Below are positions 42,249 through 53,705 of a stretch of 64,000 nt of DNA, piece by piece (the stretch's first letter is position 1; the number at the start of each line of letters is the position of its first letter). The notes beneath the pieces were generated by a model, which worked only from the letters and a program-made list of their open reading frames with translations, did not search any database and was not told the DNA's origin. The DNA comes from Lucinisca nassula (lineage: Eukaryota > Mollusca > Bivalvia > Lucinida > Lucinidae), in the NCBI GenBank assembly GCA_963580285.1, contig OY757021.1:97082149-97146148 (forward strand), read 5' to 3'. The translations under genes were made by a program, and so were the position numbers.

Positions 42249-42582
42249 ACTAGACGCATGCATTTGAAGTAATGCCCTAGGTTAAATGGAACCACATATC
42301 TTATCACGGCTCACTCGACGAACGATTAACTATTACTGTTTTGTTGTGCCAAACATGTATTTTGTACTGTACGACACTTTATGGTCGTGTTTTTGTTCTG
42401 TCATTTTTGTTGACCTGTTATGTAACATCATGGTCAAAGTTCTTATAGTTTATCAACGACCTTTGAGAGTTCAAAGTTTAAGCGTGACGAGTCGATTCCA
42501 TTTTTTAGGGGAAGCAGGTTTCGGATACCATTTTTTCTCGGGATTTTAAGGATATAAATCAATGTTTGCATCGCATTTAGTT

Positions 42583-42668
42583 AGAAGACATGGTCGAGTG
42601 GTTAATGCGATGTACAGCGAGTTACACTAAAAATCTTTTAGGCGAGAGTTCGAGTCCCAGTGGCACAT
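42583..42668 (+). mobile_element. tRNA-like pol III module (left arm)
   Basis: Box A-like ATGGTCGAGTGGTTAATGCG and box B GAGTTCGAGTCCC with the length of a type II (long variable arm) tRNA. The acceptor ends do not pair well, so a SINE head or tRNA relic rather than a working tRNA gene. Mirror copy at 48050-48135. Confidence 0.5.
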
Positions 42669-42739
42669 TTTTTTTTTATATTTAATGTTTCATTTTTATT
42701 TTATGTTTTAAGTTATTTTTTTATATATTTAGATCCTTA

Positions 42740-43050
42740 ATATTTTGTTTGTTTGTTTGTTTTGAGGTTTAACGTCCCCGTAAACACTGTAAAGGTCATT
42801 TTGGAGACGTTGCTTCCAACTTTGTGGGACTTTTACCCGACATTGAGATGAAATGACTTCTCAAGCCCTGTCGTCCAATGAAACCATTAGGGTTTATAAG
42901 CATGGACGGTCCGACTTGTGCGCACCGCTTTGCCTGGGCAGGACTAGATCCTCTAAGCGGTTTACCAGTACTAGTGTGCGGGTCGGATTCAGCTCTGCGT
43001 GGAAGCATCATGCAGCCCATATATTTCTTCAAGCCCCGATGGGCGGGGGC
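42740..43050 (-). mobile_element. SINE-1 in left arm
   Basis: Full length, reversed. Mirror copy at 47655-47965 plus. Confidence 0.85.
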
Positions 43051-43127
43051 GAAAAATAATATTTTGTTTCCTTTGTTTTAAGTTCAACACTTATATTTTT
43101 ATGTCTCTGTAAATCTTTTGGATGCCG

Positions 43128-43390
43128 GCCTCGGTAGTTCAGTCGGATGCGCGTATGACTGGTAGTCAATAGGACGCGGGTTCGATACCTACCGGTGTCA
43201 GCAACATTCTTTCCCATGGAGATGATTCAAGAAGGGCAGTTGTTAGTTTCTGGGGAAAGAATGTGCACTGTACTGGTTAACCGCTTACGTATAAGCTTGC
43301 CCAGGATAAGTGTGGATAAGTAAACTGACCGGCTCAAAAATGACATAAATAGTGATGCCTGGGCCGTAAAAGCCCAATACAAACAAACGA
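43128..43390 (+). mobile_element. SINE-2 in left arm
   Basis: Head GGTAGTTCAGTCGGATGC, box B GGTTCGATACC, tail gggccgtaaaagcccaatac. Mirror copy at 47330-47585 minus. Confidence 0.85.
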
Positions 43391-43556
43391 AACTCTTTCA
43401 GAACCATTTCAAAAGCGCATTTGCCTTCACTGACGGCTGTGAACGTACGTTCAATCATAGTAACATTTTTGATAATACCTCTTGAATCCGAGCTACAAAG
43501 ATTCGCGTGTGCTCGTTCCATCCCTTCAATAAAATGAATATACATCTAATGTGATT

Positions 43557-43822
43557 GCCCCGCCCATCGGGGCTTGGAGAAATAGTTCGAGCTGCACGAT
43601 GCTTTCAAGCGGATCTGAAACTGACGACACATGAGCAATGGCAAACCGATTAGTAAGTCCTAGCCTGCCCAGGCAAAGTGGTGCGGGTTGGACCGTCCAT
43701 ATTTATTAAACCCGTTTAGTTTTTTTGGGTGGCAGGGCTTGAGATGTCATTTCATCTCCATGTCGGGTAAAAAACCCACACAACTTGAAGCAACTTCTCC
43801 AAACTTGACGGGAACAATAAAC
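43557..43822 (+). mobile_element. SINE-1 (diverged subfamily) in left arm
   Basis: Head gccccgcccatcggggcttg, variants gagctgcacgatgctttcaa, 3' end shortened. Mirror copy at 46886-47150 minus. Confidence 0.8.
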
Positions 43823-44016
43823 CCCAAATCAATTGAGTGAGTGAGTGAGTTTTAGTTTTACGTCCCACCAACAGCTAAGGTCATACGGAGACGGGACCTC
43901 GGTTTAAAGACTCATCCGAAAGTCTGGAGAAGCCCGGGATCGATCCTGCGATCCCTGGTTTACAAGGCGAGTAGCGTAACCACTGCGCCACGGAGGCTTC
44001 TACCCAAATCAATTGA
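43823..44016 (-). mobile_element. SINE-4 present only in the left arm, exact 14-bp TSD
   Basis: CCCAAATCAATTGA at 43823-43836 and 44003-44016 flanks an intact SINE-4. The right arm has a single uninterrupted TCAATTGATTTGGG (46871-46884), the empty site. The insert adds 180 bp, which matches the coordinate shift of the pairing (sum 90707 to 90887). Confidence 0.95.
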
Positions 44017-44099
44017 ACAAATAAACCAACAAACAAACATCTCCTGTGCTCCAATTTTATAGGTACGAACAAATGTTAAGAAAAAGTATATATATAAAA

Positions 44100-44195
44100 A
44101 AAAAATCTGCCTAAGATTCGAACCCTAGATCTCCAAGATGGGAGACGTGTTACTAGACTGTCTCGACTGGTCGTGAATCTGGTTAAACGGCGCGC
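44100..44195 (-). mobile_element. tRNA-like pol III module
   Basis: Minus strand: ACGACCAGTCGAGACAGTCT then GGGTTCGAATCTTAGGC (box B). Mirror copy at 46690-46785. Confidence 0.5.
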
Positions 44196-44461
44196 CAGTT
44201 TAAGAATATGACGGTAACTATCCCCAAATGTAAAAATACCTACTACAGGCGACTTACCTAAAACACGGACGAGTCCAAAATTAAAAGTGCAGTCACGTCT
44301 CACTGCGTTTTGAAAGACTATACTGTACTCGGAGGATAAGTTGACAGTGACGTCAGCGAATGTTTTTGTTATTGAGCATAGTCCACTGTTGTCGAAAGGT
44401 AAGCAAGCGTCGGTAATATTCAATATAATGCGATTTTGTCGTATGCTTGTTAGACAATCAA

Positions 44462-44545
44462 CCTGGCGCAGTGGAAAGACGACTGACTGATAGCCCGTCA
44501 AAGTTTTGTACTTTATAGTTGTGGGTTCGAGCCTCACTATTACAT
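44462..44545 (+). mobile_element. tRNA-like pol III module in the spacer
   Basis: CCTGGCGCAGTGGAAAGACG and GGGTTCGAGCC. Acceptor stem not convincing. Confidence 0.45.
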
Positions 44546-44865
44546 TTTTCTTTTTGCTTCTTAAAATATTAGTTTATACTTTTTATCTTTTAAAACATTG
44601 CAATGCCCTTTTTCTGCTGATTTTAATGTGCTAAGAAGAATAAACACAAAACAATGTCACGAAACCGTTGCCGAGCTACCATGCGAACTTCTTTCACGGA
44701 TTTCAATAGTTCCATGCAGGATTCCATTTGACATTCTCACAAAGCTATAAACATCTGTCTCGCGTCCCATGATATGATTTCTTTAGTCTCCTTCCAGGAC
44801 ATAGCTGAAAGCAACCGACGTCAAAAATATCTATGTCATTTTTTTAGCCGGTCAGTTTACATTTC
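44546..44865. other. Unassigned part of spacer
   Basis: No exon or repeat recognised. Confidence 0.35.
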
Positions 44866-44869
44866 TTTT

Positions 44870-45240
44870 GGGGGATTTTACTGCCCTTTCAAGGTTATTT
44901 CACTCATATCGAGCCGATCGTTAATCAGAGGTAGGCGAAAACCGGAGTACCCGGAGAAAAACCACCTGACCTTCCGTTGCAGAACTTGGCGTTTCACATG
45001 TGACCCGAGCGAGGCTCGAACCACAGCGGTGAGAGACCTAATGATCAAGAGTCAGCCGGTCAGTTTACATATCCACACTTTCCCAACATAAGCTGATAAC
45101 CTGTACAGAAACTAACAACTGCCCGTCTTGAATCAATGGAAGGGGAGAATGGCCGTAGAAAAGATTTCAAGATCAATCTCCACGAAAGAATGTTGCCAAA
45201 TAAAGGTACATATCGAACCTGCGTCGCCATTATAAAATCA
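44870..45240 (-). mobile_element. SINE-3 then SINE-2 fragments
   Basis: 44870-45055: SINE-3 from tttactgccctttcaaggtt to the head gaggctcgaaccacagcgg. 45055-45240: SINE-2 body (ccggtcagtttacatatcca) to the box B region (catatcgaacctgcg). The SINE-2 head joins them at gtcagccggtcag. Confidence 0.65.
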
Positions 45241-45271
45241 GAAGAAAAAAAAATAAAATAAAAATATAATA

Positions 45272-46235
45272 AAGTAGAAATGCGTCCATGGGACACGGAT
45301 GCCCCCGCCTGGAAAAATGCACCCATGAACAACAAAGATATTGAGCGGACACAAGAAAAAAAAAAACACTTTTCTTTACCTTTGACCTCTAAGTATGGCC
45401 TTGACCTTGAATGTACCAACCTGGTCTTGCGTATGACACACTGACTCATGATGGTTAACATTTCTACCAAGAAATTTCTAAATCCATTCAGAATAACCGG
45501 ACACAAGAAAAAGACATTTTTCTTTACATTTTACGTCTGAGTATGGCATTGACCTTGGAGGTACCAACCTGGATCTTGGGCACGACACATCGTCTCATGA
45601 AGGCCAACATTTCTGCCAAGTAATTTCAAAATCCATCCAGAAATAACTGAGTTATTGACTGTGTTTAAGTTTCGGACACTTTTTAATCGTTGACCTCTAA
45701 GTATGACCTTGACCTTGGAGATAAGGACATGGTTTTTAGTGGGGCAGATTGTCTCCTGATGGCTAACATTTGTGCCTAGTAATTTCAAAATCCATTCAGA
45801 AATAAGAAAGTTATTGACCATGTTTAAGTTTCGGACACTTATTTGTACCTTTGACCTCTAAGTACTACCTTGACCTTGGAGGTATGGATGTGGGTTTTGT
45901 GCACGACTCAACGACTTATGATGGTTAAGATTTCTGCCAAGTAATTTCAAAATCCACCCAGAAATTAGAAAGTTATTGACCATGTTTAAATTTCGGACCT
46001 TTTTTGTACCTTTGACCTCTAAGTATAACCTTGACCTTTGAGGTACGGGCCTGGGTTTGGCACGTGACACGTCGTCTCATGATGGTTAATATTTCTACAA
46101 AGTAATTTCAAAATCCATCCAGAAATAAGAAAGCTACTGACTGCGTTTAAGTTTCGGACGGACGAACGAACGAACGAACGGAAAGGGGCAAGGCTATATG
46201 CCCTTCCACCATTCTTCGAATGGCGGGGACATAAA
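45272..46235 (-). mobile_element. HINE with five units of about 160 bp
   Basis: Left edge: stem GCGTCC/GGACAC around atg, followed by ATGCCCCCGCC. Right edge: (GAAC)n, then ggcggggacataaaaa, whose inverse repeats the left motif. Units share tttgacctctaagtatNNcc and tcaaaatccatccagaaata. Confidence 0.6.
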
Positions 46236-46324
46236 AACTTTGACCTAAAAAGAGTACATAAAGCAAAATTTTGATTTAAAAGGACATCAAACAAAAGGCA
46301 GAACTCTATTCGCGATGAAAAGGA

Positions 46325-46420
46325 AAAAAAAAGGTAGAAATCGAACCACGAATGGTCATTTCATAATTTAAAGAACAACAACTCTAACCATTTGAGCCAT
46401 TTCATTTTGGCTTGTAAAAG
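46325..46420 (-). mobile_element. tRNA-like pol III module in the spacer
   Basis: Minus strand: AATGGCTCAAATGGTTAGAG and TGGTTCGATTTC. Confidence 0.45.
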
Positions 46421-46514
46421 ATCTTAATTCTTTTCACTTTATCGGGTGGCTATTCGATTTTTATCGATAATAACGGTGAAACCCTGTCTCAGCTATTGAT
46501 GGTGGTATAGTCTA

Positions 46515-48274
46515 AAACGTCACTTTCAACTTATCCTCCGACTACTGTAACTGTGTAACCTGTGTATAGTCTTTCAAAACGCAGTGAGACGTGACTGCAC
46601 TTTTAATTTTGGACTCGTCCGTGTTTTAGGTAAGTCGCCTGTAGTAGGTATTTTTACATTTGGGGATAGTTACCGTCATATTCTTAAACTGGCGCGCCGT
46701 TTAACCAGATTCACGACCAGTCGAGACAGTCTAGTAACACGTCTCCCATCTTGGAGATCTAGGGTTCGAATCTTAGGCAGATTTTTTTTTTATATATATA
46801 CTTTTTCTTAACATTTGTTCGTACCTATAAAATTGGAGCACAGGAGATGTTTGTTTGTTGGTTTATTTGTTCAATTGATTTGGGGTTTATTGTTCCCGTC
46901 AAGTTTGGAGAAGTTGCTTCAAGTTGTGTGGGTTTTTTACCCGACATGGAGATGAAATGACATCTCAAGCCCTGCCACCCAAAAAAACTAAACGGGTTTA
47001 ATAAATATGGACGGTCCAACCCGCACCACTTTGCCTGGGCAGGCTAGGACTTACTAATCGGTTTGCCATTGCTCATGTGTCGTCAGTTTCAGATCCGCTT
47101 GAAAGCATCGTGCAGCTCGAACTATTTCTCCAAGCCCCGATGGGCGGGGCAATCACATTAGATGTATATTCATTTTATTGAAGGGATGGAACGAGCACAC
47201 GCGAATCTTTGTAGCTCGGATTCAAGAGGTATTATCAAAAATGTTACTATGATTGAACGTACGTTCACAGCCGTCAGTGAAGGCAAATGCGCTTTTGAAA
47301 TGGTTCTGAAAGATTTTCGTTTGTTTGTATTGGGCTTTTACGGCCCAGGCATCACTATTTATGTCATTTTTGAGCCGGTCAGTTTATTTATCCACACTTA
47401 TCCTGGGCAAGCTTATACGTAAGCGGTTAACCAGTACAGTGCACATTCTTTCCCCAGAAACTAACAACTGCCCTTCTTGAATCATCTCCATGGGAAAGAA
47501 TGTTGCTGACACCGGTAGGTATCGAACCCGCGTCCTATTGACTACCAGTCATACGCGCATCCGACTGAACTACCGAGGCCGGCATCCAAAAGATTTACAG
47601 AGACATAAAAATATAAGTGTTGAACTTAAAACAAAGGAAACAAAATATTATTTTTCGCCCCCGCCCATCGGGGCTTGAAGAAATATATGGGCTGCATGAT
47701 GCTTCCACGCAGAGCTGAATCCGACCCGCACACTAGTACTGGTAAACCGCTTAGAGGATCTAGTCCTGCCCAGGCAAAGCGGTGCGCACAAGTCGGACCG
47801 TCCATGCTTATAAACCCTAATGGTTTCATTGGACGACAGGGCTTGAGAAGTCATTTCATCTCAATGTCGGGTAAAAGTCCCACAAAGTTGGAAGCAACGT
47901 CTCCAAAATGACCTTTACAGTGTTTACGGGGACGTTAAACCTCAAAACAAACAAACAAACAAAATATTAAGGATCTAAATATATTAAAAAAAATAACTTA
48001 AAACATAAAAAGATAAAATAAAAATGAAACATTAAATATAAAAAAAAAAATGTGCCACTGGGACTCGAACTCTCGCCTAAAAGATTTCTAGTGTAACACG
48101 CTGTACATCGCATTAACCACTCGACCATGTCTTCTAACTAAATGCGATGCAAACATTGATTTATATCCTTAAAATCCCGAGAAAAAATGGTATCCGAAAC
48201 CTGCTTCCCCTAAAAAATGGAATCGACTCGTCACGCTTAAACTTTGAACTCTCAAAGGTCGTTGATAAACTATA
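46515..48274 (-). repeat. Right arm of large inverted duplication
   Basis: Mirror of 42444-44355 without the SINE-4. Inner TIR end tatagtctttcaaaacgc at 46565, outer end gttgataaactata at 48274. Just inside the inner TIR it has about 20 bp (tgtaactgtgtaacctgtg) absent on the left. Confidence 0.9.
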
Positions 48275-48389
48275 CCTATCAACTCTTCATTCATGTCAAG
48301 CCTGCTTCAAGAGAAGTAACTCTTACTCAATTTTCAGAACGTTCTCGATTTAATGCCCCGCCATTCAAAAACAGCGGGGTATTCTGTTA

Positions 48390-48668
48390 CATCACGAAAA
48401 TATGTTGTTCAATTCTGACCCCATTGAACCCCACTTTTATCTAATAAAACTGGGGTTTACAGGGGTATACATTATTTTTGTTATTACTGCTCTGGAGTGC
48501 GGGTTGTGGGTACTCGTTGGAACCGTCTCGATGAGGCGGTTCTTGCGTGTGCCCACGATCGGTATTTTGGGCGGAGGTAACAAAAATATCAATTTTTTTC
48601 ATCTGAAATTTTTCATTTTCTGGCGATGGAATTTGCAATGTATTTGTATAGGCATGTTTTTCTTGATG
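48390..48668 (-). mobile_element. CACG-1 MITE, A-to-G altered
   Basis: Ends normal (CATCACGAAAATATG). Centre reads ctggagtgcgggttgtggg and gggcggaggtaac where the family has ctaaaatatagattgtggg and gagcagaaataag: about 18 A-to-G against one T-to-C. Confidence 0.8.
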
Positions 48669-49250
48669 ATACCCTCCGGAGTTGTGAGTGTCCGTCCGGT
48701 CGTCCGTCCGTCAGTGCCCCATAGTTCTGTGACTGCTCCATAACTCTGATACCCTTTGAGATACTTTCACGAAACTTCACAGATATATAGAGCGCTATCT
48801 GAAGACGTGTACAGCATATAAACCGTAACTCTGATTTTCCTTCTTTTGGAGTTGTGGTCCTTTGAACATTGAACATAGGCATTTCTACCATAGTTTCGTG
48901 TCCGCTCCATAACTTCGACACCACTTAAGATATTTCGATGAAACTTTCCAGATATGTAGAGCACCATGAGATGACGTACTGAACATACGGACCATAACTC
49001 TGATTGTTCTACTCCTAGAAATATTGCCCTTTGGACTTTGAAGATAGCTGTTGCTATCAGTTTCATGCAAGCTCCATAACTCTTGTACCATTTGAAATAT
49101 TTTCACGAAACTTCACAGATATGAAGAGCACTATCAGACAACGTGCAGATCATATGAACCGTAACTCTGATTTTCCTACTTTGGGGTTATTGCACATTGA
49201 ACATTGAACATAGCCTTTTCTATCGTAGTTTCGTGTCCACTCCATAACTT
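48669..49250 (+). mobile_element. HINE-like fragment
   Basis: ataccctccggagttgtgag, a GTCC tract, then three units of about 165-170 bp sharing ctccataactctgataccNt and acgaaacttcacagatat. The 3' end is not found. Confidence 0.55.
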
Positions 49251-52200
49251 TGCTGTAAGCTGAAAGCCGTCATTGGAGCTACCCTTTTATGAAGTCACGT
49301 GATTCACAATGTTATTATTTTTTCACTCATTACTTATCTTTGTTTTTGTATTTGCACTGCTCCACGGGGTCCCCTTTTCCAAACTGAACATCTACAGCGA
49401 CTATGAAACGACAATCTTGTCCTGCCCTGTATTCGCGTCCTTAAAGGAATTTCATTTTCTTGTTGACTGCATAACATAAATGAACATTGGTATTGCTGAA
49501 TATAGGAGGCATATAGGGCTGCATTATTGTCATCACTTAAAAATCAAAGGTCTATCTTGGCTCACACATTTTGAACTCGTCGTATTCCTTTCCTTATTGC
49601 TAATAAAGTGCGGTGATATTGAAACCAACCCTGGTCCAGCAACAGAAAATTCAACGTCACCTGTTAGCTCTTTATCGTCTCTTGACGTAACTGCAATTAG
49701 AGAAAAATTTTCTCTCGTACATTACAATGTCCAAAGCCTGGCTAACAAGAAAGACCTTATACTCTCTGAATTTTTCAATTTTAGCATAATCAGTACTTGG
49801 CTGGACCAGAGAACTTCTGATGAAGATATCGCACTCAACGGCTACGTAACGTATCGACGTGACCGTACTGGGGACAATCACGGGGGTGTATGCGCTTATG
49901 TTCGCGATAATATCTTTTCCAAACGTAGACAGGATCTTGAACTCCCCAATTTAGAATGCGTCTGGGTAGAAATTATTATTCACAACAGAAAAGTACTAAT
50001 TGGTACGTTTTACAGACCACCGAACTCTTCGTACGCGACATTAAAGGCCATTGAAGACTCTATAGGGTTAGCTACAGACACCAATTCTCACGACATACTA
50101 ATCACAGGAGATTTTAACATTGACATGTCTGACAATAGAAGCAGCAGAAAAATCACAGACCTTTGTCTAGGACATGGCTTAGATCAGTTAATAACCGATT
50201 ACACACACTTCACAGAAACATCACACTCTACCATCGATCTCATCCTAACAAACAACAGCAACGGAATATTAATAAGTGGGGTAGGTGAACCATTTCTTCA
50301 CCAAAACAGAGGTTATCATTGTCCAGTATTTTGTGTTTTAAATTTCGATAAACAAAAAACGCATACATTCAAAAGAAATATTTGGTTATTTAATCAAGGT
50401 CATTATCATTCACTCTCCGAAGAACTAAGGAATACAAATTGGGAATTAATGAAAGACGTAGACATCAACAAGTATGCCCTAAATTTAAATGATTATCTCA
50501 CGAAAACATCTTCAAAACACATTCCAAACAAAACAATTAACGTCAGACCTTCGGATCCTAACTGGTTAAGCACAAATGTTAAAAGACTCATAAGGAAAAG
50601 AAAACGTTTTTTTACAATAAATTTAAGAAAACAAAATCTAACGCTGACTTTGAAGCATACAAACGCATTCGAAACCAGGTTAATAATGTAATAAGAGACT
50701 CTAAACAGAAAACAAACGAACAGTTGGCCGGAAAACTTAACAACGGATCATTAGGCCCCAAGGATTGGTGGAGAACACTCAAACACGTTATAAAGCCGTC
50801 TGAATCAAGCAACATCCCTCCTTTAAATTGTAACGGTAACATATTCTCTGACAATAAGGACAAAGCAGAAGCGTTTAATGATTTCTTCTCTTCACAAAAC
50901 ATCATAGACGAATCAAATGCAACGCTTCCCGAAACTAATCCTACAAACGACCAAACTGAAACACTTCATTCTATCCAGCTCTCACCGTCTGAAACCGAAA
51001 CATGTGTGAAGTCTCTCCATACGGGCAAAGCTGCAGGACCTGATGCTATCAACAATAGACTCCTCAAGGAACTTTCCAATTCTCTTTCTCATCCCCTATG
51101 CGACCTCTTTAACTATTCACTTTCAATCGGCCAATTCCCTGAATCATGGAAACAGGCTAACGTCACTCCGATACACAAGAAAAACGACCCCCCGACCCTT
51201 TGAACTATCGCCCTATCTCTCTCCTAAGTGCGCTAGGCAAAGTTCTTGAGAAGCTTGTTCATAAGCATGTCTTTAACTTCTTCAGTCTGGTTTTGTCCCA
51301 GGAGATTCTACTGTAAACCAACTAATTGACATCTATAATACCTTCTGTAAAGCCCTCGACGAAGGCAAAGAAGTGCGTGCCATATTTTGCGACATAAGCA
51401 AAGCCTTCGATCGAGAATGGCACAAAGGACTGCTTTACAAGTTGAACAGAGCAGGCATAACGGGCTCTCTCATGTCATGGTTTACGAATAACTTAAGTAA
51501 TCGATCGCAAAGTTTCGTTCTTCCAGGAGTCAGCTCAAACTGGAAACCAATAAAAGCAGGTGTGCCTCAAGGCTCCATTCTCGGTCCCCTCCTGTTTCTA
51601 GTATATATTAACGACATCGTCAACGATATCCACTGTACAATTCGGTTGTTTGCAGACGATACAAGTCTTTATATTATTGTCGATAACCCGATCGAAGCGG
51701 CTCAATTTCTAAATGCCGATCTTGAAAAGATACATCGATGGGCCAAAAAGTGGCTAGTCAGCTTTAATCCAGCAAAGTCCGAAGCTCTCCTGCTTTCTCG
51801 CAAAGTCAATAAACCTAACCACCCTCCAGTCACCATGAACAATCAAGCCATTACTGAAGTCAACGCACATACACATCTAGGCCTTATATTCTCTAGTGAC
51901 TGCACGTGGCATGACCACCTGGATGGAATTAGACCCAAGGCATGGAAAAGAATCAATGTCATGCGTAAACTAAAATTCTTACTCGACAGAAAATCTCTTC
52001 AAACTATTTATTTTTCATTTATTAGACCCCTCTTAGAGTATGCCGATGTCGTCTGGAACAATTGCACCCAGTATGAGGCAAACGAACTAGAGAAAATCCG
52101 TACCGAGGCAGCCCGTATAGTAACCGGCGCAACCAGGCTTGTATCGCTAAATAATCTCTATGCTGAAACAGGATGGGAAACGTTGGCCTCCAAAAGATAT

Positions 52201-53425
52201 AAGCACAAAATTACAACGTTTTACAAAATGTATCTTGGTGTATCTCCAGTATATCTGTCCTCACTCTTACCACCCACGATCGAAGAAAACGTCTCATACA
52301 ATCTTCGCAATCCCAACAATCTTCATACGATTCAAAGCCATTCGCAGCTCTACTATAATTCTTTTCTCCAAGTGCTGTGAGGACTTGGAATTCCTTACCT
52401 GAGGAAACCAGACTTTGCACTTCTACAGCATCACTGAAACAGCATCTAAACCAGGACGTTAACCCTCCTCCTCGCTTCTACAATGAAGGGAAGCGCCTCG
52501 GTCAAATTCTTCATAGTCGATTGAGGACCAACTGCAGTTCCTTAAACCAACACTTATTATCAAAGAACATTGTTCCAAGTGCATCGTGTACATGTGGTCT
52601 TATCGAAGATACCAAACATTTTCTTCTTCACTGTCCTCTCCATCACAACATCAGGATCGATATGTTACGGTCTGTTTCTCAGCTTTGTCAGCCCAGCCTT
52701 GATGTCCTCCTCTACGGCGATCCAAATCTTAATCATCATGAAAATACGCAAATATTTATTTCTGTTCATAACTATATTTTGAAAACTAAAAGAAAGGTTT
52801 CAAGTCAATCGATAAGTTGATATAAGAAACAAACACAAATTAATCTTAGCCGATGTATTCTGTCTAGAGTTCTAGTAAACTCTACGTGCTCAAGTATAGC
52901 ATATGCAAAGATACATGTACCTTTGATAAGCATGGTCAGCAGCGCACTAGATACCAGTAGGAACTGGAAGTTAGTTGGTCCCTGTGGAGCCCCCCCCCCC
53001 CCCCACACACACACACATGCAGTTCTAGTTTTGTAGTCTCATGTTACTGTATGACCTCTTGTAAATTCTGGATATTCGTATATCACCAACAATGCTGCAA
53101 ATGTGTGATGGTTCCCAACGGGCGTTCGTGATAGAACTGTGCATCGGCGATGATCCGACGTTGTGACGTCGAAATATTGTTGATGCAGCGCCGTAATGTC
53201 CAACCTCGACCCATTTGGGAACCATTATCACTTTGTAACAGCATAATTAATACCTTTGCAATCGACAATTGCTTTGATTTATCTCTGTTGTACCACTGAC
53301 AAGTATCTAGGGATACAGATTCGTATAAGTACTTGACTTTCTTCTGAATCCCTTTTGTATTTTGTCATTTATTACACTTTGTATTTGTATGCTTGCTATA
53401 CGAATAAAATATGTTTAAACCAAAT
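49251..53425 (+). mobile_element. CR1/L2-like non-LTR retrotransposon (LINE), inactive
   Basis: One ORF-2-type coding region (49480-52820) with endonuclease, reverse transcriptase and a C-terminal Cys/His motif, a 5' leader of about 200 bp, and a 3' UTR of about 600 bp ending gaataaaatatgtttaaacc (AATAAA at 53402-53407). 5' limit uncertain. A poly-C/(CA)n at 52989-53018 and a hairpin (gatggttcccaa / ttgggaaccat, about 53106-53224) interrupt the 3' UTR. Confidence 0.75.
49480..52820 (+). pseudogene. LINE ORF: 2A-like leader, APE endonuclease, reverse transcriptase
   Basis: Start at ATG 49480. Residues 31-43 are hydrophobic and run into GDIETNPGP (49612-49638), a 2A-like ribosome-skipping motif. 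Endonuclease follows: YNVQSL, YRRD, GTFYRPPNSS, GDFNIDM, STIDLILTN. The Glu of the usual SETWL is missing (ISTWL) and SDH is replaced by GYH, so the nuclease should be dead. RT has FCDISKAFD, AGVPQGSILGP and LFADDTSLY (FADD at 51649-51660). The C-terminus has CTCGLIEDTKHFLLHC. Frame breaks: T7 run at 50607-50613, C6 run at 51188-51193, a small deletion near 51280 before SGFVPGDST, and near 52365. Confidence 0.85.
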
Positions 53426-53700
53426 TTAGTCTGCCAGGCAAAGTGGTTGACGGGGTGGTTGCTGTGCTTGGTTGGTACAACATATTCTTGCAACCCACAA
53501 AAGATTTGCTTAGATTTTGGTGACTTTAATGTTATTTTCGCGCACACAGGCCCCCAGAAACTGTAAATTTCGGCTGTCTGCACCCTGTCTCATTAAAGAA
53601 TTGATGAAATTCTGCCAAGTTTGGTACAATATATCAGTATAACAATCTACCAAATATTTGTTCAGATTTTGGTGACCTGTGACCTTGACCTTTTAGAAGA
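53426..53700. other. Unassigned interval after the LINE
   Basis: Starts with gtctgccaggcaaagtgg; possibly a HINE-type unit (tctNccaagtttggtacaatat, gtgaccttgaccttttagaa) near 53610-53700. Confidence 0.35.
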
Positions 53701-53705
53701 AGGTC

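Larger units (their letters stand above)
42444..44355 (+). repeat. Left arm of large inverted duplication
   Basis: Outer end tatagtttatcaacgacc, inner TIR end gaaagactata (44322), then shared flank to about 44355 (tcggaggataagttga). It pairs with 46515-48274; coordinates of paired bases sum to 90718 on the outer side. I saw no mismatch over more than 300 bp compared by eye around 43400-43830. Cargo: tRNA-like unit, SINE-1 minus, SINE-2, SINE-1 plus, tRNA-like unit. Confidence 0.9.

Noticed and set aside
44076..44537. 153-codon minus-strand ORF
   Set aside because: Runs through a tRNA-like module and TIR sequence; no domain, and only part is open in the other arm.
43285..47422. Same 86-codon ORF in both inverted arms
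   Set aside because: Lies across SINE-2 and unknown cargo; it is conserved because the arms are recent copies, not by selection.
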